From assembly GCA_016195085.1 (NCBI GenBank), contig JACQAG010000026.1, positions 62,001-126,000 on the forward strand: a DNA stretch of 64,000 nt. The letters are read 5' to 3'. This document shows, piece by piece, positions 42,216 to 51,869 of this stretch. Under the pieces are notes generated by a model. It did no database searches, was not told the DNA's origin, and saw only the letters and a list, made by a program, of their open reading frames with translations. This stretch comes from Pseudomonadota bacterium. GTDB lineage: Bacteria > Pseudomonadota > Alphaproteobacteria > SHVZ01. The translations under genes were made by a program, and so were the position numbers. Positions within the stretch are counted from its first letter, which is position 1, and every line of letters starts with the position of its first letter.

Positions 42216-42818
42216 ATGACGACGATTAAGATCGACAGCGAAATTATTGATCCCATTCAACAGTTCCAAGACTGGCTGAAGCAGGCGGAGGCATCGGAGC
42301 CGAACGACCCGACGGCGCTCGCCCTGGCGACGGCCGATGCCGAGGGGCGCCCCTCGGTGCGCATGGTCCTGCTCAAGGGAGTCGATGAGCGCGGATTCGT
42401 GTTCTTCACCAACTATGAGAGCCGGAAGGGACGCGAGCTGTTGGCCAACCCCAACGCCGCCATGCTCTTCCACTGGAAGTCGCTCCGCCGCCAGGTCCGC
42501 ATCGAGGGAAATGTGGCGCCGGTGGATGCGGCCGAGGCAGACGCCTATTTCGCCACGAGAGCCAAAGCGAGCCAGATCGGCGCCTGGGCGTCCTTGCAAT
42601 CGCGGCCGCTGGAGAGCCGATTTCATCTGGAAAAGCGCGTCGCCGAGTACACGGCAAAATACGCCATCAGCAGGGTCCCGCGGCCGCCTTACTGGTCGGG
42701 CTTCCGCCTGACCCCGGTACGGATCGAGTTCTGGCAGGATGGTGCCTTCCGGCTGCACGACCGGCTCGTCTTCTCCCGGGCGGGCGAGGACTGGACAACG
42801 GAGAAGTTGTTCCCGTGA
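42216..42818 (+). CDS. pdxH: Pyridoxamine 5'-phosphate oxidase
   Basis: The 200-residue FMN enzyme oxidises pyridoxine or pyridoxamine 5'-phosphate to PLP. Conserved elements are [34 protein letters not shown] residues ~25-55, [32 protein letters not shown] and the C-terminal [14 protein letters not shown]. The length is normal. GGAAGG lies just before the ATG. The product supplies PLP for the many PLP enzymes encoded nearby. The stop overlaps the next start (GTGA). Confidence 0.95.
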   Translation: MTTIKIDSEIIDPIQQFQDWLKQAEASEPNDPTALALATADAEGRPSVRMVLLKGVDERGFVFFTNYESRKGRELLANPNAAMLFHWKSLRRQVRIEGNVAPVDAAEADAYFATRAKASQIGAWASLQSRPLESRFHLEKRVAEYTAKYAISRVPRPPYWSGFRLTPVRIEFWQDGAFRLHDRLVFSRAGEDWTTEKLFP

Positions 42819-43762
42819 TCACCGGCTCGCAGCCGAGAATGGCCGAGGCCTTGGCAACGGTGCCCGGCAGCGCCGCGGCCGGGCGGCTGGTGCGCCTGGC
42901 GAGCTATGCCTCGCTCTTCGCGGCGCTCACCTTCATCGCCGTCAAATTCGCCGCCTGGCTCGCCACCGGCTCGGTCGCCGTGCTGTCGAGCCTGGTCGAT
43001 TCCCTGCTCGACGTGCTGGGCTCGCTCATCACCTATTTCGCCGTGCGCCACGCGCTGGTGCCGGCCGATCCCGAGCACCGGTTCGGGCACGGCAAGGCCG
43101 AGCCGCTCGCCGCCTTGGCGCTGGGCGCCTTCATCGCCGGCTCGGCGGTGCTGATCGTGCTCGAATCGGTCCTGCGTTTCCTCGATCCGCGGCCGGTGCA
43201 GAACGAGCTCGTCGGCATTGCCGTCATGGTCTTCACCATCCTCGGCACCTTGGCCCTGGTCGGCTTTCAAGGCTACGTCGTGCGGCGCACCCGGTCGATG
43301 GCGATCCGTGCCGACTCGCTGCACTACAGCGGCGATCTCATGCTGAATGGCGGCGTGTTGGTGTCCCTGGCGCTATCCAGATGGCTCGGCTGGAACAGCA
43401 TCGATCCGGTCTTCGCCGTCACCATCGCCCTCTACATGCTGTGGAACGCGCGGGCGGTCGGCATCGATGCCTTCCACATGCTGATGGACCGGGAGCTGCC
43501 GGATGCCGACCGCGAGCGCATCAAGGCGATCGTGCTCGGTCATCCGGACGTGAGCGCCCTCCACGAGCTGCGAAGCCGCTCCTCGGGTCCGAATTCATTC
43601 ATCCAGCTGCATGTCGAGATGGACGGCGCCATCACGCTGGAGCGGGCCCATGTGATCGCCGACGAGGTCGAAGCGGCGATCCTGGCCGCTTTCCCCTTGG
43701 CGGAAGTGATCATCCATCAGGATCCGGCCGGCAGCAACGAGCCGCATCGCCGCGTCCTCTGA
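42815..43762 (+). CDS. Cation diffusion facilitator (FieF-like) efflux protein
   Basis: The 315-residue protein has about six membrane helices and a cytoplasmic C-terminal domain. The transport-site motifs are DSLLDVLGS in the second helix (two Asp) and [12 protein letters not shown] in the fifth (His and Asp), as in FieF/YiiP zinc/iron exporters. [15 protein letters not shown] follows the second helix as usual. The start is GTG, overlapping the pdxH stop; an ATG at 42839 is possible. The metal cannot be assigned from sequence. Confidence 0.93.
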   Translation: MITGSQPRMAEALATVPGSAAAGRLVRLASYASLFAALTFIAVKFAAWLATGSVAVLSSLVDSLLDVLGSLITYFAVRHALVPADPEHRFGHGKAEPLAALALGAFIAGSAVLIVLESVLRFLDPRPVQNELVGIAVMVFTILGTLALVGFQGYVVRRTRSMAIRADSLHYSGDLMLNGGVLVSLALSRWLGWNSIDPVFAVTIALYMLWNARAVGIDAFHMLMDRELPDADRERIKAIVLGHPDVSALHELRSRSSGPNSFIQLHVEMDGAITLERAHVIADEVEAAILAAFPLAEVIIHQDPAGSNEPHRRVL

Positions 43763-43781
43763 GAGCGGCACGCCCGATCCG

Positions 43782-45314
43782 ATGAGCGAAGGCGAGCAAG
43801 GGCGGATCGTCGATCGGCTCGTCCGCAGCCTGGAGGCAGACGGCGAGGCGGTCGAGCGCATCGCCACCCATGGCGCCATGGTGCTCCTGGTCGGCGATCG
43901 CGCCTACAAGATCAAGCGCGCGGTCAAGTACCCCTATATGGACTTTTCCACCCTGGCACTCCGCGAAGGGGCGTGCCGGGCCGAGCTCCTGGTCAACCGG
44001 CGGACGGCCCCTCTGCTCTACCTCGATGTGGTGGCCATCGTCCAAGACAAGGACGGCAGGGTCCGAATAGGAACCTCGGAAGCGGGGGAGGTCGTCGAAT
44101 GGGCGGTGCTCATGCGCCGCTTCGACCAACAATGCCTGTTCGATCGTCTCGCCGCCTCCGGCGGCCTCGATGACGCCCGGATCGGCGACCTTGCCGCCGG
44201 CATCGCCATATTTCACCGCGAGGCGACGCCGATGCGCGCGGCCGGCGGCGCGGACGAGATGGGCCGAGTCATCCTCGGCAACCGCGACCGGCTTTGGGAG
44301 CACGAGGGCGTCTTTCTTCGATCGCGCGTGCAGGCGATGACCACGCGGGCGCTGGCGCTCCTGGAGCATCGCCGCTCTCTCATCGAGACCCGTCGGGCCG
44401 CCGGCTTCGTCCGCCACTGCCATGGGGATCTGCATCTGGGCAATGTGGCGCTCATCGAAGCCAAGCCCGTGCTCTTCGATGCCATCGAGTTCAACCCGTC
44501 GCTCGCCGAGATCGACGTCTTCTACGACCTCGGCTTCATGCTCATGGACCTCGAGCATCGCGGACACCGCGACTTCGCCAACCAGCTGCTCTGCCGCTAC
44601 CTGGAGATGACCGAGGACTATGACGGGTTGGCGCTGCTGCCCGTCTTCCTCTCTGTCCGCGCGGCGGTGCGTGCCCATGTCGGCGCCGCGGCAGCCACCT
44701 TCGACAAGGACGCGGCCGGAGCCCAGCGGCGGCGCCAGGAGGCCCAACGCTATCTTGGCCTGGCGGAGACCTACCTCGATCCGGCACCGGCCCGCCTCGT
44801 TGCCGTCGCCGGTGTCTCCGGTACCGGCAAGTCGAGCGTGGCCCGCGCGCTGGCCCCCGGTTTGGGTCCGTCTCCCGGCGCGGTGGTGCTGCGCTCCGAT
44901 GTCGTCCGCAAGCGCATGTTCGGCGTCGATCCGACCCAACGCCTGCCCCAGTCGGGCTATGCGCGGGGTGTGAGCGACCGGGTCTTCGGCTCGATCGCAG
45001 AGGCCGCCGAACGCATTCTCGCCGCCGGACATGCCGCCATCGCCGATGCGGTCTATGGCGAGGACCGCCATCGCCGGGCGATCGCTGCGGCGGCGAGCAA
45101 GACGGGAGCGCCGTTCGCCGGACTCTGGTTCGCGGCACCGCAAGCACTTCTCGAGCACCGCATTCGGGTGCGCCAGGGCGATGTCTCCGATGCTGACGTC
45201 CAGGTGCTGCGCTCGCAGCTTGCCCATGTCGCTCCACCCAAGGATTGGAGCCACATCGACGCCTCGGGCTCGCTGGCCGAGGTCGTGGCGAGAGCCGCCG
45301 GGGCAGTTGCATGA
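43782..45314 (+). CDS. Two-domain protein: aminoglycoside-phosphotransferase-like kinase plus P-loop kinase
   Basis: The 510-residue protein joins two kinase folds. Residues ~1-330 resemble COG2187 phosphotransferases: KIKRAVKYPYMDFSTL carries the ATP-binding Lys, CHGDLHLGN (214-220) the catalytic Asp, and LFDAIEFNP a metal Asp at 233. Residues ~338-505 are a P-loop NTPase of the AAA/zeta-kinase type with Walker A GVSGTGKSS (344-352) and LRSDVVRKRMFGV. Such fusions are widespread but their substrate is unknown. The stop overlaps the tupB start (ATGA), coupling it to a tungstate transporter pair. Confidence 0.88.
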   Translation: MSEGEQGRIVDRLVRSLEADGEAVERIATHGAMVLLVGDRAYKIKRAVKYPYMDFSTLALREGACRAELLVNRRTAPLLYLDVVAIVQDKDGRVRIGTSEAGEVVEWAVLMRRFDQQCLFDRLAASGGLDDARIGDLAAGIAIFHREATPMRAAGGADEMGRVILGNRDRLWEHEGVFLRSRVQAMTTRALALLEHRRSLIETRRAAGFVRHCHGDLHLGNVALIEAKPVLFDAIEFNPSLAEIDVFYDLGFMLMDLEHRGHRDFANQLLCRYLEMTEDYDGLALLPVFLSVRAAVRAHVGAAAATFDKDAAGAQRRRQEAQRYLGLAETYLDPAPARLVAVAGVSGTGKSSVARALAPGLGPSPGAVVLRSDVVRKRMFGVDPTQRLPQSGYARGVSDRVFGSIAEAAERILAAGHAAIADAVYGEDRHRRAIAAAASKTGAPFAGLWFAAPQALLEHRIRVRQGDVSDADVQVLRSQLAHVAPPKDWSHIDASGSLAEVVARAAGAVA

Positions 45315-46009
45315 CGGACATCGCCGATGCCGTCGCCATCGCCTTCCAGCTCATCCTCGGCCTCGATGGCGCGCTATTTCGGATCGTTTCGCTGTCGCTT
45401 TCGATCAGTCTCTCGGCCGTCGCCATCGCCGGCGCCATCGGACTTCCGGTGGGTGCGGCGCTTTCCGTGTTCGACTTTCCGGGGCGGCGTGCGGCGATCG
45501 TCGTCGTCAATGGCTTCCTCGGCCTGCCGCCCGTCGTCGTCGGCCTGTTCGTCTACCTCATGCTCTCGCGCTCGGGGCCTCTTGGTGTTCTGGGGCTCCT
45601 GTTCCCGCCGGCCGCGATGATCGTGGCGCAGACGATCCTGGTGGCGCCGATCGTGATCGCCCTCGTGCACCGCGCGGTGGCGGAAGCATGGGCAACCTAT
45701 GGCGACACCTTGCTGGTTGATGGCGCATCGAAGCTGAGGGCGCTTTCAGAGCTGCTCGCCATCGCCCGGTCCGGGGTGGTCACGGCAGTCCTCGCGGGCT
45801 TCGGGCGCGCCATCGCCGAGGTTGGCGCCATCATCATCGTCGGCGGCAATATCGCAGGTGCGACGCGCACCATGACCACGGCAATCGCGCTGGAGACGAG
45901 CAAAGGCAACTTGCCACTGGCGCTCGGACTGGGGATCATCCTCATCACGCTCTCGGTCGCGGTCAGCGCCGTTGCCTTCGTCATCTCTCGCAGAGGAATC
46001 AATCGATGA
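45311..46009 (+). CDS. tupB: Tungstate/molybdate-type ABC permease TupB
   Basis: The 232-residue permease has five to six membrane helices and the TupB/CysT-like transport domain: GLPPVVVGLFVYLMLSRSGPLG and the EAA loop GFGRAIAEVGAIIIVGGN followed by TRTMTTAIALETSKGNLPLAL, characteristic of tungstate-family permeases. ATG 45311 overlaps the preceding stop by four bases. The binding protein follows with another ATGA-type overlap. No ATPase gene (tupC) is adjacent. Confidence 0.9.
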   Translation: MTDIADAVAIAFQLILGLDGALFRIVSLSLSISLSAVAIAGAIGLPVGAALSVFDFPGRRAAIVVVNGFLGLPPVVVGLFVYLMLSRSGPLGVLGLLFPPAAMIVAQTILVAPIVIALVHRAVAEAWATYGDTLLVDGASKLRALSELLAIARSGVVTAVLAGFGRAIAEVGAIIIVGGNIAGATRTMTTAIALETSKGNLPLALGLGIILITLSVAVSAVAFVISRRGINR

Positions 46010-46848
46010 GCACCCTTCGCCGTCTCGCTCTCCTCATCATCGCCGTTTGCGGCGGATGGCTTGCCGCCGGCATCGCCCAGGCCGCCGATGGCACCTTCAT
46101 CACCGTCGCCTCGACCACGTCGACCGAGCAATCCGGGCTGTTCGAGCATCTGCTCCCGGCCTACACGGCGAAGTCGGGGGTGGCGGTGCGGGTCGTCGCC
46201 GTCGGCACCGGACAGGCGCTCAAGATCGGCGAGCGCGGCGATTGCGACGTGGTCTTCGTGCATGACAAGCCATCGGAGCTGGAGTTCGTCGCCAACGGGT
46301 TCGGCATCGACCGCCGGGAGGTCATGTACAACGACTTCGTGCTCATCGGCCCGAAGAGCGATCCGGCGAAGGTGGTCGGTGGTCGCGACATCGTCGCCGC
46401 CTTCCGCAAGATCGCCGCGGCAAAGGCGGTCTTCGTATCGCGTGGCGACGACAGCGGCACCGATAAGGCCGAGAAGCGGCTTTGGCAGGACGCGGGGATC
46501 GACATCAAGCCGGCCTCCGGCGCCTGGTACAAGGACACCGGCTCGGGCATGGGGCCGACCCTCAACACGGCGGCCGCCATGGACGGCTATACCTTGTCCG
46601 ACCGCGGCACCTGGCTCAGCTTTCAGAACCGCCGCGATCTCACGATCGTCGTCGAGGGCGACGCGCGGCTCTTCAACCAATATGGCGTCATGCTGGTGAA
46701 TCCCGCCCGGCATCCGAGCGTGAAGCGGGATCTCGGCCTGCAGTTCATGGATTGGCTGGTGTCCGCCGAGGGGCAATCGACGATCGCCGCCTACAAGATC
46801 AACGACGAGCAGCTGTTCTTTCCGAACTATCGGCGCCTGGGATCGTGA
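46006..46848 (+). CDS. tupA: Tungstate-binding protein TupA
   Basis: The 280-residue protein has a signal peptide (LALLIIAVCGGWLAAGIAQA, cleavage before ADG) and the TupA ligand motif VASTTSTEQSGLFEHLLPAY. Later AVGTGQALKIGERGDCDVVFVHD, FVSRGDDSGTDKAEKRLW and WYKDTGSGMGPTLNTAAAMD are all diagnostic of the tungstate-binding family. It would deliver tungstate to TupB for tungsten- or molybdenum-cofactor enzymes. Tightly coupled to tupB. Confidence 0.93.
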   Translation: MSTLRRLALLIIAVCGGWLAAGIAQAADGTFITVASTTSTEQSGLFEHLLPAYTAKSGVAVRVVAVGTGQALKIGERGDCDVVFVHDKPSELEFVANGFGIDRREVMYNDFVLIGPKSDPAKVVGGRDIVAAFRKIAAAKAVFVSRGDDSGTDKAEKRLWQDAGIDIKPASGAWYKDTGSGMGPTLNTAAAMDGYTLSDRGTWLSFQNRRDLTIVVEGDARLFNQYGVMLVNPARHPSVKRDLGLQFMDWLVSAEGQSTIAAYKINDEQLFFPNYRRLGS

Positions 46849-46868
46849 GCCCCTAGGGGATCCGCGCC

Positions 46869-47606
46869 ATGACCGGGCCGAAGACGGTGATCATCACCGG
46901 TGCCAGCCGCGGCATCGGGCACGCAACGGTGAGGCTCTTCGCCGAGCGCGGCTGGCGCCTGATCACCTGCAGCCGCGAGGAGGTGCCGCCCGAATGCTTG
47001 CGCGATCCCAAGCACGCGCATCACGTCCCGACCGACCTCGCCGATGCCGACAGCGTCAATGCCTTCATCCTCGAAGCCATGGGCGTGCTGGATGGCGGGC
47101 CCTTGCATGCGCTGGTCAACAATGCCGGCTGGTCGCCGAAGACGCCGTTTAAGGAACGCCTGGGCTGCCTCAACGGCGATCTCGACGCCTGGCGCCAGGT
47201 TTTCGAGCTCAATTTCTTCGCGCCGTTGAAGCTCGCCCGCGGCTTCGCCCCTTCCTTGCACAAGGGGAAGGGGGCGATCGTCAACATCACCTCGATCGCC
47301 GGCCACGCCGTGCATCCCTTCGCCGGCTCCGCCTATTCCACCTCGAAGGCGGCGCTGTCGGCATTGACCCGGGAGATGGCCGCCGAGTTCGCAGCCCTCG
47401 GTGTCCGCGTGAACGCGGTGGCGCCGGGGGAGATCGAGACGGCGATGCTGTCGCCCGATACCGACGTCCTCATCCCGCGCATTCCGCTCAACCGGCTGGG
47501 CCAGCCGGAAGACGTGGCCCGGGCCATCCACTATCTGGCGGGCGAGGACTCGACCTATGTCACCGGCACGGAGATCTACGTGACCGGTGGCCAGCATCTA
47601 TTCTGA
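46869..47606 (+). CDS. Short-chain dehydrogenase/reductase
   Basis: The 245-residue classical SDR has the cofactor loop TGASRGIG (10-17), NNAG (84-87), and the catalytic residues Ser142, Tyr156 and Lys160 in AYSTSKAAL. The C-terminal VTGTEIYVTGGQHLF resembles FabG-like NAD(P) enzymes. The substrate is unknown. It starts 20 bases after tupA and may be in that operon. Its stop is six bases from the convergent regulator gene's stop. Confidence 0.9.
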   Translation: MTGPKTVIITGASRGIGHATVRLFAERGWRLITCSREEVPPECLRDPKHAHHVPTDLADADSVNAFILEAMGVLDGGPLHALVNNAGWSPKTPFKERLGCLNGDLDAWRQVFELNFFAPLKLARGFAPSLHKGKGAIVNITSIAGHAVHPFAGSAYSTSKAALSALTREMAAEFAALGVRVNAVAPGEIETAMLSPDTDVLIPRIPLNRLGQPEDVARAIHYLAGEDSTYVTGTEIYVTGGQHLF

Positions 47607-47612
47607 GCGGCG

Positions 47613-48185
47613 CTAGACCGCCGCGGTTGCCCCGGCTTCTTGCTGCAGACGCCGGACCAGCGTCCGGCACCAGGCGAGGCGTTCATCCGCATGGCGGATC
47701 TCGAGATCGAGCCAATCGGCGAGCGCGCCGGGCTCGGCGGCCTGGCTCATGCGGAGATCGATGAGCCGCGCCTGCTCACGCTCATGCACCTCGACCAGGC
47801 GGTCGGCTTCGACGAGCTGCTGGGCCGGCTCGAGCAGATAGAGGAAGCGCAGCTTCAAGGCGACGATGAGCTTGCTGAGCTCGTTCGCCTGGGCGCGGAT
47901 GCCGGCGGTCAAGAGCTTCATCAGGCTGGCGCGGCCGGCATCGGTCAGGCGCAGGAGGGGATTGTCGGCGATCCCGGTGCCGTCGACCGGCTCGATCAGA
48001 CCTTCGACCCTGAGCAGCTCCAAGGATGGGCCCAAAAGCTCGAGGGAAGGGCCGACGATGCGCTGCACGAAGTGACGGACCGAGGCGGCGAGATCGGCAT
48101 AGTGCCGCGGCTCTTGGGCGAGCTCGCCCAGAGCGCAGAGGCGGATCGCCTCGGTCGGCACCAGAGAATTGTCGCGATAGACCAC
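47613..48185 (-). CDS. PadR-like transcriptional regulator
   Basis: The 190-residue protein has an N-terminal winged-helix pattern (AIRLCALGELAQEPRHYADL ... LLRVEGLIEP ... LLRLTDAGRASLMKLL) and a helical C-terminal domain (LRFLYLLEPAQQLVEADRLVEVH ... RHADERLAWCRTLVRRL) like the dimerisation part of PadR/Vir-activator proteins. These repressors usually sense phenolic or other small molecules. Residues ~48-58 contain a short internal duplication (GPSLELLGPSLELL). The start is GTG. Its target is unknown; the sox genes lie upstream on the same strand. Confidence 0.7.
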   Translation of the reverse strand: MVYRDNSLVPTEAIRLCALGELAQEPRHYADLAASVRHFVQRIVGPSLELLGPSLELLRVEGLIEPVDGTGIADNPLLRLTDAGRASLMKLLTAGIRAQANELSKLIVALKLRFLYLLEPAQQLVEADRLVEVHEREQARLIDLRMSQAAEPGALADWLDLEIRHADERLAWCRTLVRRLQQEAGATAAV

Positions 48186-48289
48186 CCGAGTGCACCCTCG
48201 CCCATATTAAGAACCGCTCGCAACTCGACCCTACCGCAGGCGGCCGCCGCTGTCACGCTCCGTACCACGCCTGCCGAACGCCTTCGCGC

Positions 48290-48883
48290 TCAGGGCGTGA
48301 CCACCCGCACCCCGAACTCGCGACCGGCATCCAGGAGCCAGGCCCAGAGATAGGGCGCGAAGCTGCGGCCGACATGCACCTCATAGGCCTGGCCCGTCGG
48401 TCCGACGGGGCGGAGGATCACCGTGGCGCGGCCGAGGCTGGTCTGGGCGCAGCGTCCGGGTCCCAGCACGGAGGCTCCGAGATCGAGTGGCGTGCCCTTG
48501 GCGAGCACCCGGCGCGCCGCCGACCCTTCCAGGCGAATGACGGCGCGCGCATCGCTCACATCGATGGCGCCGGCATGGAGGCCGGCACAGGCGGCATTGA
48601 GGCGCTCGACCAATCCGGCTTCTTGGCCGGGCGGCGTCACCAGCATCCATTCCTCCGGGCCGAGCCAAAGCACATCGATGCCGGCAGCGCCCGCGACCGT
48701 GTTGGGGAGGATCGGCGGCGCCACGCCGAGCACGCTTTGGGCGGCGGCGAGGAAGCCCTGATCGGCGCCATCGCCGCGGAGGATGACCTGCCCCGGGAAC
48801 CGGCGCTCGGCCAGGATCAGGCCTGCCGGATCGGCGCCGCCGGGTTTCGCCAGATTCTGGAGCGGGGTTTCCGGCTCAACCAT
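48290..48883 (-). CDS. soxG: Sarcosine oxidase gamma subunit
   Basis: The 197-residue protein matches the gamma subunit of heterotetrameric sarcosine oxidase: DVLWLGPEEWMLVTPPGQE, AIDVSDARAVIRLEG, VLAKGTPLDLGASVLGPGRC and the C-terminal YEVHVGRSFAPYLWAWLLDA are typical. ATG 48883, preceded by GAAGGAAAG, is preferred to an ATG at 48904; it overlaps the soxA stop by eight bases. It is the last gene of soxBDAG. Confidence 0.92.
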   Translation of the reverse strand: MVEPETPLQNLAKPGGADPAGLILAERRFPGQVILRGDGADQGFLAAAQSVLGVAPPILPNTVAGAAGIDVLWLGPEEWMLVTPPGQEAGLVERLNAACAGLHAGAIDVSDARAVIRLEGSAARRVLAKGTPLDLGASVLGPGRCAQTSLGRATVILRPVGPTGQAYEVHVGRSFAPYLWAWLLDAGREFGVRVVTP

Positions 48884-51869
48884 CCCGGCGCTTTCCTTCG
48901 ACATCGTAGAAGACCGGGCTGGTGATCTCGGCGGCCACCACGCGCCCATCCATCAGCGGCACGAACACGGTCGAACCCAGCCTCGCCCGCCCACCCTTGA
49001 TGAGGGCCATGGCGATCGAGCGGCCGAGCGTGGCGCTCCGGTAGCTCGAGCTCACATGGCCGATCATCGGCACGGGTCGTTCCGTGCCGGGCGGCCGATC
49101 GACGATCTGAGCCCCTTCCGGCAGATATTCCTTGGCATCGGCGGTGGTGAGACCGACGAGCTGCTTGCGGCCGGGATCGCGCATGAGCGGGCGGGCGAGC
49201 GAGCGCTTGCCGATGAAGTCCTTCTTCTTGCTCAGCATGGCTTCGAGGCCGAGGTCGATGGGTGTGACCGAACCGTCGGTCTCGTGCCCGACGACGATGA
49301 AGCCCTTCTCGGCTCGGAGCACGTGCAAGGCCTCGGTGCCATAGGGCGTGATGCCGTCAGCGGCGCCGGCGGCGAGCAAGGCTTCCCACAGGGCGCGGCC
49401 GTGACGGGCGGGGACGTTGATCTCGAAGGAGAGATCGCCGGTGAAGCTGACCCGGAACACGCGCGCCGGAATGCCGGCCACCCTGCCGGATCGCCACTGC
49501 ATGAAGGCGAAGGCGCCGGCGGAAATATCGAAGTCGACAAGGCCGGCCAGCACGTCGCGCGCCTTCGGGCCGACCAGTGCTGCTACCGCCCATTGCTCGG
49601 TGACCGAGGTCAGGTGCACGCGCAGTGTTGGCCACTCGCATTGGCGCCACTCTTCGAGCCAATGCAGGATCGGCGCAGCGCCGCCGGTGGTAGTGGTCAT
49701 GTGGAACTGGTCGGGGCCGATGCGCGCGGTGACACCGTCGTCGCGCACCATGCCGTCCTCGCCCAGCATCAAGCCGTAGCGGCAGCGCCCGACGGCGAGG
49801 CTCTTGAAGTCGTTGCAGTAGACCCGGTCCAGGAACTCCGCCGCATCGGGCCCGCGCGCGTCGATCTTGCCGAGGGTCGAGGCATCAAAGAGGCCGACGC
49901 CATTTCGCGCCGCCAGGACCTCGCGGTCGACCGCCCTTTGCATGTCCTCGCCTGGCTTCGGATAGAAGCGCGCGCGGCGCCACTGGCCGACCGGCTCGAA
50001 GACCGCGCCGGTCGCCGCCTGCCAGGAATCCATCGGCGTCACCCGGAGCGGATCGGCGAGCGCGCCGACGTTGCGCCCGGCCATTGTGCCGAAGCTGACC
50101 GGCATGTAAGGCGGGCGGAAGGTGGTGGTGCCGATCGCCGGGATGGCGGCGCCCAAGGCTTCCGACAACACCGAGAGCGCCAGCACATTGCTAGTCTTGC
50201 CCTGGTCCGGCCCCATGCCGAGGGTGGTGTAGCGCTTCACATGCTCGACCGATCGGTAGCCCTCGCTCGTCGCCAGCTTGAGATCGGCGTCGGTCACATC
50301 GTTGTGCAGATCGATGAAGCGCTTGCCGCCCTTGCCCGCTTGCCGGGGCATGACCCAGAGATGGCGCGCCGGCGACGATGCAGGCTCATCTGACCTGGGC
50401 AAGGGCGGGATGCCGCCTTCGGCGTAGCCGGCAGCGCGCGCCGCCTCGGCCCCGGCCTTGGCGCCTTGGGCCAGGCAGTCGCCGAGCGACAAGGTGCCGG
50501 CGGCGGCACCGGCGGAGCGTTCCGCTTGGGCAGAGCGGTCCGGCACGAAGGCCGCCAGCGCCGGATCGAAGCGGGTCTTGCCGCCGGACTGCGAGTAGAG
50601 ATGCACCGTCGGATTCCAGCCGCCGGAGACGGCCAAGAGGTCGCAGTCCAATTGTCTGCGATCGGTGGTGACACCATCGCCGGCCTCGGTGAGGCGCGCC
50701 ACTTCCAGCGAGCGGAGGCGCCGCCCGCCCTCGGTCTGGATGACGGCATAGCCGGCCAGCAGCGGGATGCTTTGCTTCAGCACCGCGACGGCAGAGGCAC
50801 CTTGCGGCTCGGGCCGTGTGTCGACCACGGCTGCGACCTCCACACCGGCGCCGGCGAGATCCAAGGCGGTCAGGTAGGCATCGTCATTGTTGGTGAAGAT
50901 CACCGCCCGGTTCCCGGGCCTGACGGCGAAGCGGTTGACATAGGTGCGCGCCGCCGATGCCAGGAGGATGCCGGGGCGGTCGTTGTCGGCGAAGGCCAGC
51001 GGCCGCTCGATGGCGCCGGTAGCGAGCACTACCTGCTTCGCCCTGACCCGCCACAGGCGCTCGCGCGGGTGGCCATTCTCCTGGCCTTCCTCGAGACGCT
51101 CGGCGATGGTGAGGAAGTTGTGATCGTAGTAACCGACCACGGTCGCCCGCGCGAGGCGGGTGACGTTGGCGTGGCGGTCGAGCGCGTCGGTTGCCGCCGT
51201 GACCCAGTCCTGGGCCGGCTTGCCGTCGAGGCTGGCCTGCGTGCCCAAGAGCTGGCCGCCCGGCTCGGTGTGCTCGTCGGCAATCAGCACGCGAGCGCCG
51301 CTGGCTGCGGCGGCGAGTGCCGCCGCCAGACCCGCCGGCCCGGCACCGGCCACCAGCACGTCGCAATGCTCGTTCACCTTCTCGTAGCGGTCGGGGTCCG
51401 GGCCATCGGGCGCGCGGCCGAGACCGGCGGCGCGGCGGATGAACCACTCGTATTTCTTCCAGCGGCTGGGCGGGCCAAGGAAGGTCTTGTAGTAGAAGCC
51501 GGCTGGGAATAGCGGCGACAGGTGATCGCTGACGCGGCCCAGATCGATGCGAACCGACGGCCAGCAATTCTGGCTCGCCGCCACCAGCCCGTCGGTGAGC
51601 TCGACGAGGGTCGCGCGCTGATTGGGCGTGCTGCGTCGGCCGAGGCCGAGCTGGAGGAGCGCATTCGGCTCCTCGGCGCCGGCGCTGAAGATGCCCCGCG
51701 GCCGGTGATACTTGAAGCTGCGGCCGACGAGATGGATGCCGTTGGCAAGCAGCGCCGAGGCCAAGCTGTCGCCGGGGTGGCCCTCATAGGCAGTGCCGTC
51801 GAAGATGAAGCGGCAGCCGCGGCTGCGGTCGATGCGACCCCCGGTGGCGAGGCGATAGGGCTGCCTCAT
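48876..51869 (-). CDS. soxA: Sarcosine oxidase alpha subunit
   Basis: The 997-residue subunit of heterotetrameric sarcosine oxidase has an N-terminal ferredoxin-like domain (GDSLASALLANGIHLVGRSFKYHRPRG lies in residues ~33-60), a dinucleotide-binding domain with VAGAGPAGLAAALAA around 170, and C-terminal T-protein-like folate domains (~610-990) containing MDSWQAATGAVFEPVGQWRR and GPDAAEFLDRVYCND. The complex oxidises sarcosine to glycine, transferring the one-carbon unit to tetrahydrofolate and making H2O2. It overlaps soxD by four bases and soxG by eight. Confidence 0.96.
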   Translation of the reverse strand: MRQPYRLATGGRIDRSRGCRFIFDGTAYEGHPGDSLASALLANGIHLVGRSFKYHRPRGIFSAGAEEPNALLQLGLGRRSTPNQRATLVELTDGLVAASQNCWPSVRIDLGRVSDHLSPLFPAGFYYKTFLGPPSRWKKYEWFIRRAAGLGRAPDGPDPDRYEKVNEHCDVLVAGAGPAGLAAALAAAASGARVLIADEHTEPGGQLLGTQASLDGKPAQDWVTAATDALDRHANVTRLARATVVGYYDHNFLTIAERLEEGQENGHPRERLWRVRAKQVVLATGAIERPLAFADNDRPGILLASAARTYVNRFAVRPGNRAVIFTNNDDAYLTALDLAGAGVEVAAVVDTRPEPQGASAVAVLKQSIPLLAGYAVIQTEGGRRLRSLEVARLTEAGDGVTTDRRQLDCDLLAVSGGWNPTVHLYSQSGGKTRFDPALAAFVPDRSAQAERSAGAAAGTLSLGDCLAQGAKAGAEAARAAGYAEGGIPPLPRSDEPASSPARHLWVMPRQAGKGGKRFIDLHNDVTDADLKLATSEGYRSVEHVKRYTTLGMGPDQGKTSNVLALSVLSEALGAAIPAIGTTTFRPPYMPVSFGTMAGRNVGALADPLRVTPMDSWQAATGAVFEPVGQWRRARFYPKPGEDMQRAVDREVLAARNGVGLFDASTLGKIDARGPDAAEFLDRVYCNDFKSLAVGRCRYGLMLGEDGMVRDDGVTARIGPDQFHMTTTTGGAAPILHWLEEWRQCEWPTLRVHLTSVTEQWAVAALVGPKARDVLAGLVDFDISAGAFAFMQWRSGRVAGIPARVFRVSFTGDLSFEINVPARHGRALWEALLAAGAADGITPYGTEALHVLRAEKGFIVVGHETDGSVTPIDLGLEAMLSKKKDFIGKRSLARPLMRDPGRKQLVGLTTADAKEYLPEGAQIVDRPPGTERPVPMIGHVSSSYRSATLGRSIAMALIKGGRARLGSTVFVPLMDGRVVAAEITSPVFYDVEGKRRDG

